From: Moniliophthora roreri
Taxonomy: Eukaryota > Basidiomycota > Agaricomycetes > Agaricales > Marasmiaceae
Reading direction: 5' to 3'
DNA length: 64,000 nucleotides
Assembly: GCA_001466705.2 (NCBI GenBank)
Contig: LATX02000220.1
Coordinates: forward strand, 248,001 to 312,000
Position numbers and translations under genes: made by a program
Shown here: positions 10,917 to 21,394 of the stretch, piece by piece
Layout: each line of letters starts with the position of its first letter
Position numbering within the stretch: the first letter of the stretch is position 1
Notes under the pieces: generated by a model
The model's database searches: none
Seen by the model: the letters and a program-made list of their open reading frames with translations, nothing else
Told to the model about the DNA's origin: nothing

Positions 10917-11873
10917 ATGTCCGAAGGTGGCAGCTCAACTCCGAAACCCAAGCCGAGGGAGGAACGGACTCAGACCCAGATGATGATTGAGATCTCAACT
11001 GCGGTTCTAGAAGAGATGGAGAAGAAGAAGAACAAAGGATCGAAAGTAGCGACACCTGACCCTTTCGAGGGGGACAGGAAAGACACCAAGAGGTTCCTAA
11101 TGGAGACCGAAATCTATCTCCACATGCACCCCACTGAATACGACAATGACGAGAAGAAGTGTTTATTCCTGCTATCATACCTACGAGGGAAGAACATGGA
11201 GTCATGGAAGAACAGACAAAGCAGAAAAATCTTTGAACCAAAGAGTGGGGAAACAGCCCTGACATTTCAAGTGCTCAAAGATGAGTTCAAAAAACACTAC
11301 TTGCTGGCCGACATACAGGCTGAAGCACAGATCCGAATCGAGGAAGCAAAAATGACGGACCGCGCCTACAACTACGTGAATGATTTCCGAGTTATGGCCG
11401 ATGAATCAGGATATGACGATCAGGCACTCATACACATCTTTCGCAAGGGGCTACCCAACTCCCTGTCAGCGAAAATCCTGAATCAACCACAAGGACGACC
11501 TACGGATCTCGAAGGATGGTATGAAGCGGCAATCTGATATGACGAACAATACAAGTACTACGAAGCCGTCCAAAAGCCGAAAAGGTTCCGAATTGTCGAC
11601 GACAAGAAAAAGAAGGTTTCGATCAACCGCATGACAAATCAGCTGAGCGACGAAGAACAGAAGAAATATATGGCCGATGGGCGATGCTTCCGATGTGCTA
11701 AGAAGGGGCACATGTCTCGGGATTGCCCGACAAAGCAAGGAGGAGAGGTCAAAGAAGAAAAGAAGAAGCTGAGTGCTTGGGAAGCATACACGAAAATTTG
11801 GGCCATTATACAAGACCAAGAAGCAGAAAGGCAGATGGAGATATTGGACATTATGGAAGCAGAGGGTTTTTGA
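10917..11873 (+). pseudogene. gag: Gag polyprotein of the young chromovirus (one internal stop)
   Basis: I start at the ATG at 10917 (context AACAATGTCC); the frame is open further upstream but without a better ATG. The first half holds a Retrotrans_gag-like capsid region ('ATPDPFEGDRKDTKRFL...YLRGKNMESWKN', about 11047-11230). A CCHC zinc knuckle, 'CFRCAKKGHMSRDC', lies at about 11686-11727. The frame ends at TGA 11871-11873, directly after a GGGTTTT slip site. One internal TGA at 11535-11537 follows 'YEAAI' and precedes 'YDEQY', as expected of a mutated CGA Arg codon. Without that stop the protein would be 318 residues. Its role is to form the virus-like particle and bind RNA. Confidence 0.85.
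11864..11870 (+). promoter_or_regulatory. Candidate -1 ribosomal frameshift site GGGTTTT
   Basis: In the gag frame the bases fall as G GGT TTT followed by TGA, matching X XXY YYZ. A one-base backward slip moves ribosomes exactly into the pol frame, which is open from 11723 onward and continues 'FLKWQKRPT' into protease. No downstream pseudoknot was established. Confidence 0.6.
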
Positions 11874-14800
11874 AATGGCAGAAGAGGCCGACGCTCTCCC
11901 TGCCACCCCCAATATCTATTTCGAACGTTGTATTAGCTAAGCAGTCACAAAACTCTATGCACATTCCTCTGGTTTACAACAACGAAATAGGAAAAGTCGG
12001 AACAAACGCGCTCCTAGACTCAGGAGCAGGAGGACTCTTCATGAGTCCCGAAAAGGCCCTAGAACTAGGCCTGGAACAAATGAAATTACCTCATCAGATC
12101 AAAGTATTCAACGTGGATGGGACGGCCAACAAAACGGCATGGATTACGAAATTGGTCATGGCAACATATGCAATAGGAACCAAACACTTAACGGATACCT
12201 TCTTCATTTCAGGCCTAGGGAAGGAAGACGTCATCCTAGGACTACCCTGGTTACGAAAGTACAACCCTAACGTCGACTGGACTACAGGACGGACCGTATT
12301 CCCAAGTAAACGCTACATCAAAATTCCCCACGTAACTGGGATATTGGACTTCAAATCGCCAGAAGAACTTATTCATCGGATTGATATCAGAGCTAAGCTT
12401 TCCACCTCTCAAAGGTTGCAACACGACACTGATGATGAACACCCGGCTGCTAACGCAACGGTGCCCGAATACCTATCACAATACCATGGACAATTCGAGG
12501 ACAAAGAAGCCGAGCAATTTCCGGTATCATGAACATATGACCACGCCATCGAGCTAAAACCGGAATTTACCCCACGAGACTGCAAGGTCTACTCTCTTAC
12601 GGCATTGGAACAAGTGGAACTGGACAATTTCCTTGCAGAGAATCTACGGAAAGGATATATCCAAAAGTCTAAATCTCCGATGGCATCTCCGTTCTTCTTT
12701 GTCGGCAAAAAGGAGAAGGGGAAGCTCCGGCCAACTCAGGACTACAGACGACTGAATCATGGGACCGTCAAAAACGCATACCCCTTACCCCTCGTCTCCG
12801 ATCTTATCGATAGGCTCAATGGTGCAACGATCTTCTCGAAATTGGACCTTCGGAACGGCTATAACAACATCAGAATCAAGGATGGAGACCAGTGGAAAGC
12901 GGCTTTCAAGACCAATAGAGGGCTTTTCGAACCCACAGTAATGTTCTTCGGGCTGATGAATAGCCCAGCGACCTTCCAGGCGTTCATGGACGATATTCTA
13001 CAGGACTTTATGGCCGAAGGATGGTGCCTGGTGTACATGGACGACATTCTCATCTACTCCCAGAACGAAGAACAACATCGAGAACGGACGATACAACTCA
13101 TGCAATGCCTGAAGGAGCAAGATTTATATCTAAAGCCCCACAAGTGCAGATTCGATGTCCGGGAAATCGACTTCTTGGGACTCATCATCAGACCAGGACA
13201 AATTGCGATAGACCCCACCAAACTGGCGGGAATTAGCAAGTGGCCAGCACCACGGACTGTAACGGGAGTACGTAGCTTCACGGGGTTTACAAACTTCTAC
13301 CAGAAGTTTATCGGGAACTACTCGGCAATTGCGAAGCCGCTTTATGACCTCACCAAGAAGGGAGTTCCATTCAATTGGACTGCAGACTGCGATACGGCCT
13401 TCAACACATTGAAACAACGCTTCCAACAGGAACCGGTATTGCGACTACCAGATCCAACGCGAGCATTCATCATCGAAACAGACGCATCGAAATGGGCGTC
13501 GGGCGGAGTACTAAGACAGGAAGGGCCGGATGGCGAATTACACCCATGCGGATACATCTTGCATGCATTCGATGCGACGGAAAGGAATTACGAGATTTAT
13601 GACAGAGAACTGTTTGCGATCGTGCGAGCACTACAAACGTGGAGACATTATCTGATGGAAGGACCCCACCCGGTGACCATCCTCTGTGATCATAAGAATC
13701 TCACTTATTTCCAGACAGCACAGAAGTTAAATCGATGACAAGCTAGGTGGAGCCTCATCCTATCAATGTTCGATCTACGACTAGTGCACGTCCCAGGACG
13801 CGAGATGGTGCAATCGGATGCGCTCTCGCACAGAGACGATCACGTACAAGGGACCGATGATGATAACGACGATGTCATTCTCCTACCAGAACGATTATTC
13901 ATCAATGTCGTCGATCTAGACCTACAAGCTAAGTTGAAAGATCGCCTAGGGTCTGATGACTTTCACAAAATGACGTTAGAAGCATTGACCACGAGTGGAT
14001 TGCCACCAATCAAATCAGCGCTGTCAGACTGGGAGATCAACGACAGTCTCATACAATACAAGGGCCGCATTTATGTTCCAGATGACGTGGTACTCCGGCG
14101 CGAAATTACAAAGACAATTCATGAGGGACAACCATTTGGACACCCAGGGCAATTCGGGACGCTGGACCTTGTACAGAGAGACTACTGGTGGCCTGGGATG
14201 GCAAAGTTCATTAAAAGTTTTGTCGACGGATGTGCAGTCTGTCAGCAAATGAAGATCAATACCCATCCGACGAAGGCTGGGTTGCAACCTATCGCTGGAG
14301 TTCCCAACGCGACACCCTTCCAGATTATCACAATGGATCTGGTAACTGATTTGCCAGAGTCACATGGTTTCAATACCATAATGGTCGTGGTAGACCATTC
14401 GTCTTTGAAGGGGGTAATTTTTATTCCATGCACCAAAACACTGGACGCCCCACAAGCAGCAGAACTTCTCTTACAAAATGTGTACAAACGGTACGGACTA
14501 CCGGACAAAATCATCTCTGATCGAGACCCCAGATTCGCCGCAGCAGTCTTTCAAGAAACAATGAGACTTCTAGGAGTCAAACACGCGATGAGTACCGCTT
14601 ATCATCCACAAAGTGACGGAGAGACTGAAAGAGTGAACCAGGAAATGGAAATATACCTGAGGATGTTCTGCTCAAAGGAACAGACTGAATGGAGTTCCTA
14701 CCTGCACATGGCAGAATTCGCCCACAACAATAGGACCCACTCTGTAACAAGGAACTCTCCATTTTTCATGATCATGGGCTACAACCCGAGGCTGCTACCC

Positions 14801-15364
14801 ACGGCATTTGAACAGACTTCTGTTCCATCGGTGGAAGAATGGCTGCACAAGTTACGAAAGTTACGAGGAGATGTAGCGGGAATGATGGAAATAGCATGGA
14901 GGAAGATGATCGAAAGGGCAGAAAAAGGAACAGACAAATTCACAGAAGGACAGAAGGTATGGCTAGAAGGGAAGAACCTCGACTTCGGATATCCCAGCAA
15001 GAAACTTTCCCCCAAACGAGAAGGACCCTTTGTTATCGATAAGGTCATGGGGCCAGTGACGTACAGGCTCAAGCTTCCACATCAGTGGAAGATTCACCCT
15101 GTTCTCCACGCTGGGCTACTAAGGCCGTACAAGGAGACTGAAGCTCACGGAAAGAACTTCTTAGAACCACCACCGGACATAGTAGAAGGTCACGAAGAAT
15201 TCGAAATAGAAGCGATCATTGGTCACAAGCCACTGCGGAGACCAAGACACTTCCTCGTGTCCTGGAAAGGGTTCGATTCGTCACATAATGAATGGAAAAC
15301 CAAACCAGAGCTGGAACACGCAATGGACCTGTATCTTGACTATATAGTCAAGAACAAGTTGTAA
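11871..15364 (+). pseudogene. pol: Pol polyprotein: protease, RT, RNase H, integrase, chromodomain
   Basis: This is one reading frame with two internal TGA stops (12530-12532 and 13736-13738), each at a conserved Arg position. In order: aspartic protease 'LLDSGAGG' (about 12011) and 'VILGLPWLRKYNP'; RT '[14 protein letters not shown]' and catalytic 'YMDD' (about 13034); RNase H '[11 protein letters not shown]' and '[12 protein letters not shown]'; integrase zinc finger H..H..'CAVCQQ' (about 14234); core Asp in 'MDLVTDLPES', Asp in 'ISDRDPRF', Glu in 'YHPQSDGETERVNQ'; a GPY/F-like 'REGPFVIDKV'; and a C-terminal chromodomain ('HFLVSWKGF', 'NEW'). It would copy RNA to DNA and insert it, with the chromodomain directing it to modified chromatin. 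Confidence 0.92.
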
Positions 15365-16165
15365 CCAAGACTCCCAACCTCATAATGTCCCATGCAACCA
15401 GCCCTTCCAGCAACAGTTCTTATAGTGTGCGTAGCCTGCCCGACACTCCCTCCGGAGTTACTGCTTTTGCCGACGACATCACGCACACCAGACCCTTTCA
15501 TCCCTCTCCCTTCGAGCTCCTATTCCTGGTCAACACCGGTGGACACGACGATGCCCTTTGAAACGCGTCTGTGGGCCAGCCCCACTTACAATACGCCATT
15601 GATGATCTTATACGACTTTGGGCTCAACGTGTCTCCCTCAATGCGATCATTGAGGAGACAAATGTATACACGGCTAATCTTGCATTCAATGCAGTGGCCG
15701 CGGGACCCGCCCCACTGATCCTACAGGGGCTGATGACGGTACCTTCCCTTCCTCCTCACTCTGCTTCCTTTGAACCACAACTCCCTGTTTCCGTATCTCG
15801 CTTAGGTACCCTCTCCCCGGACGTTTGCGACGCAGATCCAAATAGTCCAGAATTCTTATGAGCAGCGACGACGTACAACGCAAGGATCCAGGCAGCTGTG
15901 GAGCTTGCCCGCAATCAGCACGACTTTTGCCCCCATCATACCCGAACAGAGCCTGTTCTATCTGGGCAGGCTAATCCCTCCACCGTGGTCCCCAAGCTCG
16001 AGTCCTCCCCCAGCCCTGATCCCATCAAGTCCGAACCCGATTCTGATTCCTCCTCCGACCTCGTCTACCCCCCTGACAGCACAAGTCGGGATTCGAGCCC
16101 CATATACGCCCAGTCCATTGGCGTCGCCTCGGCATCTCCCTCTCCGACCCCCGGGCCTTCGAGTG
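14182..16165 (+). repeat. First copy of a 1984-bp assembly overlap
   Basis: This block is repeated base for base, as far as I can read, at 16167-18150, with a single N at 16166 as the only separator. It begins in mid-integrase and ends in mid-ORF3. See the findings for why I read it as unmerged contig ends. Confidence 0.9.
15385..16165 (+). pseudogene. Truncated first print of ORF3
   Basis: This has the same start ATG (15385) and the same two TGA stops (15559-15561 and 15859-15861) as the full ORF3 at 17370-18731, but is cut by the N at 16166 and joined to a second print of integrase. It should not be counted as a separate gene. Confidence 0.75.
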
Positions 16166-16166
16166 N

Positions 16167-17349
16167 CTACTGGTGGCCTGGGATGGCAAAGTTCATTAAA
16201 AGTTTTGTCGACGGATGTGCAGTCTGTCAGCAAATGAAGATCAATACCCATCCGACGAAGGCTGGGTTGCAACCTATCGCTGGAGTTCCCAACGCGACAC
16301 CCTTCCAGATTATCACAATGGATCTGGTAACTGATTTGCCAGAGTCACATGGTTTCAATACCATAATGGTCGTGGTAGACCATTCGTCTTTGAAGGGGGT
16401 AATTTTTATTCCATGCACCAAAACACTGGACGCCCCACAAGCAGCAGAACTTCTCTTACAAAATGTGTACAAACGGTACGGACTACCGGACAAAATCATC
16501 TCTGATCGAGACCCCAGATTCGCCGCAGCAGTCTTTCAAGAAACAATGAGACTTCTAGGAGTCAAACACGCGATGAGTACCGCTTATCATCCACAAAGTG
16601 ACGGAGAGACTGAAAGAGTGAACCAGGAAATGGAAATATACCTGAGGATGTTCTGCTCAAAGGAACAGACTGAATGGAGTTCCTACCTGCACATGGCAGA
16701 ATTCGCCCACAACAATAGGACCCACTCTGTAACAAGGAACTCTCCATTTTTCATGATCATGGGCTACAACCCGAGGCTGCTACCCACGGCATTTGAACAG
16801 ACTTCTGTTCCATCGGTGGAAGAATGGCTGCACAAGTTACGAAAGTTACGAGGAGATGTAGCGGGAATGATGGAAATAGCATGGAGGAAGATGATCGAAA
16901 GGGCAGAAAAAGGAACAGACAAATTCACAGAAGGACAGAAGGTATGGCTAGAAGGGAAGAACCTCGACTTCGGATATCCCAGCAAGAAACTTTCCCCCAA
17001 ACGAGAAGGACCCTTTGTTATCGATAAGGTCATGGGGCCAGTGACGTACAGGCTCAAGCTTCCACATCAGTGGAAGATTCACCCTGTTCTCCACGCTGGG
17101 CTACTAAGGCCGTACAAGGAGACTGAAGCTCACGGAAAGAACTTCTTAGAACCACCACCGGACATAGTAGAAGGTCACGAAGAATTCGAAATAGAAGCGA
17201 TCATTGGTCACAAGCCACTGCGGAGACCAAGACACTTCCTCGTGTCCTGGAAAGGGTTCGATTCGTCACATAATGAATGGAAAACCAAACCAGAGCTGGA
17301 ACACGCAATGGACCTGTATCTTGACTATATAGTCAAGAACAAGTTGTAA
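16167..17349 (+). pseudogene. Second print of the integrase C-terminal half
   Basis: This repeats 14182-15364 at an offset of 1985, from 'YWWPGMAKF' through the chromodomain and the stop. Because it follows an N in the middle of ORF3, it is a contig-overlap artefact rather than a second integrase. No independent function should be assigned. Confidence 0.85.
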
Positions 17350-17369
17350 CCAAGACTCCCAACCTCATA

Positions 17370-18731
17370 ATGTCCCATGCAACCAGCCCTTCCAGCAACA
17401 GTTCTTATAGTGTGCGTAGCCTGCCCGACACTCCCTCCGGAGTTACTGCTTTTGCCGACGACATCACGCACACCAGACCCTTTCATCCCTCTCCCTTCGA
17501 GCTCCTATTCCTGGTCAACACCGGTGGACACGACGATGCCCTTTGAAACGCGTCTGTGGGCCAGCCCCACTTACAATACGCCATTGATGATCTTATACGA
17601 CTTTGGGCTCAACGTGTCTCCCTCAATGCGATCATTGAGGAGACAAATGTATACACGGCTAATCTTGCATTCAATGCAGTGGCCGCGGGACCCGCCCCAC
17701 TGATCCTACAGGGGCTGATGACGGTACCTTCCCTTCCTCCTCACTCTGCTTCCTTTGAACCACAACTCCCTGTTTCCGTATCTCGCTTAGGTACCCTCTC
17801 CCCGGACGTTTGCGACGCAGATCCAAATAGTCCAGAATTCTTATGAGCAGCGACGACGTACAACGCAAGGATCCAGGCAGCTGTGGAGCTTGCCCGCAAT
17901 CAGCACGACTTTTGCCCCCATCATACCCGAACAGAGCCTGTTCTATCTGGGCAGGCTAATCCCTCCACCGTGGTCCCCAAGCTCGAGTCCTCCCCCAGCC
18001 CTGATCCCATCAAGTCCGAACCCGATTCTGATTCCTCCTCCGACCTCGTCTACCCCCCTGACAGCACAAGTCGGGATTCGAGCCCCATATACGCCCAGTC
18101 CATTGGCGTCGCCTCGGCATCTCCCTCTCCGACCCCCGGGCCTTCGAGTGCCGAATCTCAGCCCGAGCCTACACCAGCACCCGCCCTCTCTGACCCCTTC
18201 AACCCCTTTGACGTCAACGATGAACCCCTCGCCCCCTCCACAGTACCTTTCCTGGCAAGTGGACAATTCAACTCCGCCTTCGTTAGTATCCGAGACATCG
18301 CCCGCGCCAATCCTGGAGTACCGATCGATACACGAGCATACACAAACGCCTGGGGTGACTGGACCCCTACCCGGTATAGCCCCGCTGACTGGAGCTCCAC
18401 CCGATACGGTGGCAGCAGCTTCAGTATGGGACGACGAGAACGTCTTAGAACCACCAGAACAGGCGGGATGGCGGGCGACCGTAGAGGAAGTACACGCATT
18501 TCTCTGTGCCCTGTGTGCAGAGTGGCATATCACCGCGCCCGAAACTGTCCGAGCTACCGTTGCAAGGAGTGCGGACTATTTGCGCCTGGGCATATACCTT
18601 GGCATTGTAGTCTCCGACAAAGGCCGCATAGATTTCCTAGAACGGACAATCCCGGGAGCACACGGCCTTCTCACTATGATTTCGACAGGGGTGACTACGA
18701 CAACGACCTCTACAGAGACGGAGAACAGTAA
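17370..18731 (+). pseudogene. ORF3: Pro/Ser/Asp-rich protein with twin zinc knuckles, 3' of pol
   Basis: It opens at an ATG 21 bp after the pol stop and runs 453 codons in one frame, broken by two TGAs (17544-17546 and 17844-17846) that each fit a mutated CGA. The N-terminal third looks globular ('GQPHLQYAIDDLIRLWAQRV' region). The middle is acidic and rich in P, S and D. Near the C-terminus two zinc knuckles sit back to back: 'CPVCRVAYHRARNC' (CX2CX4HX4C) and 'CKECGLFAPGHIPWHC' (CX2CX6HX4C). An RQR/HRFPR basic tail follows. It resembles a second nucleocapsid-type protein; nucleic-acid binding is inferred. It would need internal initiation, reinitiation or a spliced RNA to be expressed. Confidence 0.7.
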
Positions 18732-18870
18732 CGAAGCACAGGCGGGTGAGATAACCGATCCCGACGATTTAGTACCAATGTTCGTAGGGATCCCTGATCA
18801 CGGGCCGCAAGACGTAACCCTACCGGACGGCCGCATCGTGCAAGTAGTCAGAATGGGATCTGCTACATAA
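18220..18870 (+). CDS. Overlapping +1-frame ORF (ORF3b)
   Basis: A 216-residue frame overlaps ORF3, opens at ATG 18220 (the open frame extends left to about 17890) and ends 11 bp before the 3' LTR. Its C-terminal half reads like a folded protein ('ATVEEVHAFLCALCAEW', 'YLRLGIYLGIVVSDKGRIDF'), and the last 46 codons lie outside ORF3. The region is GC-rich, where long chance ORFs are common, so coding status is uncertain. It could be reached by a frameshift from ORF3. Confidence 0.35.
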   Translation: MNPSPPPQYLSWQVDNSTPPSLVSETSPAPILEYRSIHEHTQTPGVTGPLPGIAPLTGAPPDTVAAASVWDDENVLEPPEQAGWRATVEEVHAFLCALCAEWHITAPETVRATVARSADYLRLGIYLGIVVSDKGRIDFLERTIPGAHGLLTMISTGVTTTTTSTETENSNEAQAGEITDPDDLVPMFVGIPDHGPQDVTLPDGRIVQVVRMGSAT

Positions 18871-18881
18871 GGACGGGCTAG

Positions 18882-19282
18882 TGTTACAAACACAGACATT
18901 TTTCTCTTTTTCCTCTTTTGTACAACTACTATGCGGATGACCCCTTGTGTAACACCACCTGATCATGCTTTCTCCTTCTAGTTTCTTCTTTTTCTTCTAT
19001 AAACTTGATAAAGACTCCGATGTACCATTACTCATCGTTCTATACCTTTCTACGATGTTCCAGTAGTTACAAACGAGTACATACATAGTACGTATTTAAG
19101 GACTGCAGAACTGGGTCGTAGCTCTCCAGCTTGACCTGGTTAATTATACCTTGTGCTAGCAAAGACCGGTTGGAACTCAGAACCTCAGAATCCTCTGAGC
19201 GCACTCGAACTTGAACCTTAAGACTCTACATTACCTTCGGGTTTTGAGGAGTTGTTGACGTTGCTGCGCAAGTGATGTAACA
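18882..19282 (+). repeat. 3' LTR of the young chromovirus
   Basis: This is 401 bp with the same termini as the 5' LTR and is followed at once by GATGT (19283-19287), the target duplication. The purine stretch before it (AAGGACGGG, 18869-18877) is a weak candidate polypurine tract. Confidence 0.95.
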
Positions 19283-20658
19283 GATGTAATTCACTTGACT
19301 GCCTTCACTTCTTGCCAGAGTATCGTGGGTTCTATTGCATGAATGATGAAATTAACACCCCCAATACTGGCCAGCATATAAATGCAGTCGATGTTGAAGT
19401 GTTGTAAAAGTGGGGCTTGCCAGGATTCATTATATGGAAGAATTGGTATGCCTTTGATCACCTTCTGACACTCAATGCAAGAATGAATAAAATAAGACAC
19501 ATTGACAAAAAGATTAGACCAATAAAATCGGTCCCAAAGATTTTTGTGCACTGCATCCCTTTCTTTGTGTCCTACTTCATTGTGTACTTTAGCAATCAAT
19601 GCTGTTCTCTTTCCGCTGACTTCAATCACCAGTCTAGGCAAAGCCTGTGATTTGCACCTTGGTGCAAGCCATAACCTATTATCATGAAGGAAAAATCGCT
19701 GGGATTTCTTCTCCCATCGTAAACAATCTTGATTTGTTCTGCACCATGATGGATACAGATGCTGATGAAAATATGCATGTAGGTCATCCCAGAACTGCTG
19801 TGAATCCTCATCCATACAATGGTGGATGTGTTCAACAAAATCCACTACATTGTCTGTTTGAATCTTTGACATATATGAAAAGTACACCACCTCATCTCCA
19901 AGCTGGTATTCAGCTTCCAATTTGATGGTAGTGCACAATTGGTTTTGCAAAGTTTGGACAATAAACTCCGACTGATCATGAGGTTGGAGCAATAGTGATA
20001 GAACAAACTGAATTGAAGAGGTCAACAGAATGGTTGTAGGTGAAGGTGTAGTGAATGGGTTGGAATGATGAATTATTGCCAATGATAGTGTGTACTTTGT
20101 TGTGGTCATTAAGGAAGCGTCAGTAGGAATGTTATCCCCATATATGACATTGTAGTAAGCTTCAATAAATTCCTCAACAGCTTCTGGAGTTTCCACAGGT
20201 GGGTCGTTTTCTGATCTAGGTTGTCTTGAAAGTCCATCCTCACCCTTGAACAATGCAGAAGGAATGTGATGAGGTTCAAAGTCAAATAACTGGATCCACA
20301 TGATCCATTGTAGCATGGGTGCATTTGGAATGTCATTCATATATCTAAGCATTTGTGCCAATGAAATCGCGTCAAAGTCCAATCTAAAGTGCACTCCCCA
20401 CACTCTATGTCTCAGATCTTTAAGAGCATGGAACACTCCATATACTTCAGTTTTCAGCTGTCCATAATTTTGCTCTTGCTCATTGAAAGTGCAGGATCCA
20501 TAGATAGCTGGGCATTTCAGATTGTCTTGAATCTGATAAACTGACCATCCTGCTCCTTTCCAGCTTGAGTCCACAGCGACTATAATGAGATTTTCATCAG
20601 ATGTCCTGTCCTTGATGTGGACTTGCTTTGCTAACACATAATCAATTTTGATCCACTA
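19283..20658 (-). pseudogene. RNase H and integrase N-terminal part of the old Gypsy element
   Basis: The frame from 20637 to 19291 is 448 codons long. It begins with RNase H ('IIVAVDSSWKGAGW' with the first Asp, 'KTEVYGVFHAL' with Glu, 'HFRLDFDAISLAQML' with Asp), then a linker. The integrase zinc finger H..H..C..C ('HNEVGHKERD...HSCIECQ') follows, then the first core Asp in 'FNIDCIYML'. It is cut at 19283 by the young element; the protein resumes at 10094. A TGA just before the insertion point adds a nonsense change. Confidence 0.85.
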
Positions 20659-20663
20659 CATAC

Positions 20664-21389
20664 AAGGTGTTCTTTTAACATGGTTTTCTGATTGAGAAAA
20701 CACTTAATCTTCTTGCAAAGAGAATTTTTATAAAACCATATATAAATTCTAAATTTCAATTGTGTCCTCTCAACAAGAATATGCCTGGAGAATACTAAAT
20801 TTTCAGCAGCAAAAGATATGGAATTTTCAAATTCTGAGAATTAATAGATAATACAATATATTAGAATAATTTCCATACTGAGAAAACATTAAATTTTCTC
20901 TGGTTGAAAATGCTCAGAAAATGCTGATAAGATAAGATAAAAATTCCACATTTTCTATTGTGGGAAAGTCAGAGAAAACACTAGGAAAACACTAGGAAAA
21001 TGGTAGGAAAATCATGTGAAAATACTATATTTTAAAGCAGTTTTTAGATAGTTTTCATATAGTTTTCCTTTTGTATTTAACATGTTTCCTTTGATATAAA
21101 ATTCAAAATCTTATATTTATTTTCTAAATGTTTTCTCACTATTTTATAAGGCAGAAAATTTAGTATATTTGTAATTAGAAAATTAAAGGATAATTCTATA
21201 ATTTCATTATTATAAAATAATAAAAAAACACAGACTCTTCTGGAAATTAAAATCCAGAGTATGCTTGCTGTTTTCACTATGTGATGATAACTTGAAACTA
21301 ATAGAATTTTCTGAGTGTTGTCTGGAAGCAAATATATAGCAGTATTCTGAGTGTATTTCCTTTGTATTAATAGCATAAAAGGAACACCT
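20664..21389. mobile_element. AT-rich insertion between RT and RNase H
   Basis: This 726-bp, very AT-rich block splits the polymerase between 'ITMY' and the start of RNase H. It is flanked by CATAC on both sides (20659-20663 and 21390-21394). Its ends carry short inverted repeats, AGGTGTTC at the left and GAACACCT at the right. There is no coding potential beyond short AT-rich ORFs. It is probably a non-autonomous DNA element. Confidence 0.6.
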
Positions 21390-21394
21390 CATAC

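Larger units (their letters stand above)
10095..19282 (+). mobile_element. Young Ty3/Gypsy chromovirus, Tf1/sushi-like, nested
   Basis: The element is bounded by two 401-bp direct repeats starting TGTTAC and ending TAACA, and flanked by a perfect 5-bp duplication GATGT (10090-10094 and 19283-19287). It encodes Gag with a CCHC knuckle, then protease, RT (YMDD), RNase H, integrase (HHCC, D,D,E, GPY/F-like) and a terminal chromodomain, then a third ORF. The printed length of 9188 bp contains a 1985-bp assembly duplication at the N at 16166, so the true length is about 7203 bp. The LTRs differ at 7 of 401 positions, all transitions, so the insertion is fairly recent but not new. Several CGA-to-TGA stops make this copy defective. 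Confidence 0.95.

Noticed and set aside
10725..11537. Gag start at 10725
   Set aside because: That codon is TTG; the first ATG with good context that leads into recognisable Gag is at 10917.
15898..17349. A 483-codon ORF that joins a Pro-rich segment to integrase and a chromodomain
   Set aside because: It crosses the N at 16166 and is a chimera produced by the duplicated contig end.
17943..18533. A 196-codon minus-strand ORF opposite ORF3
   Set aside because: It is a long chance frame in GC-rich sequence; glycine and arginine runs mirror the Pro/Ser codons of ORF3.
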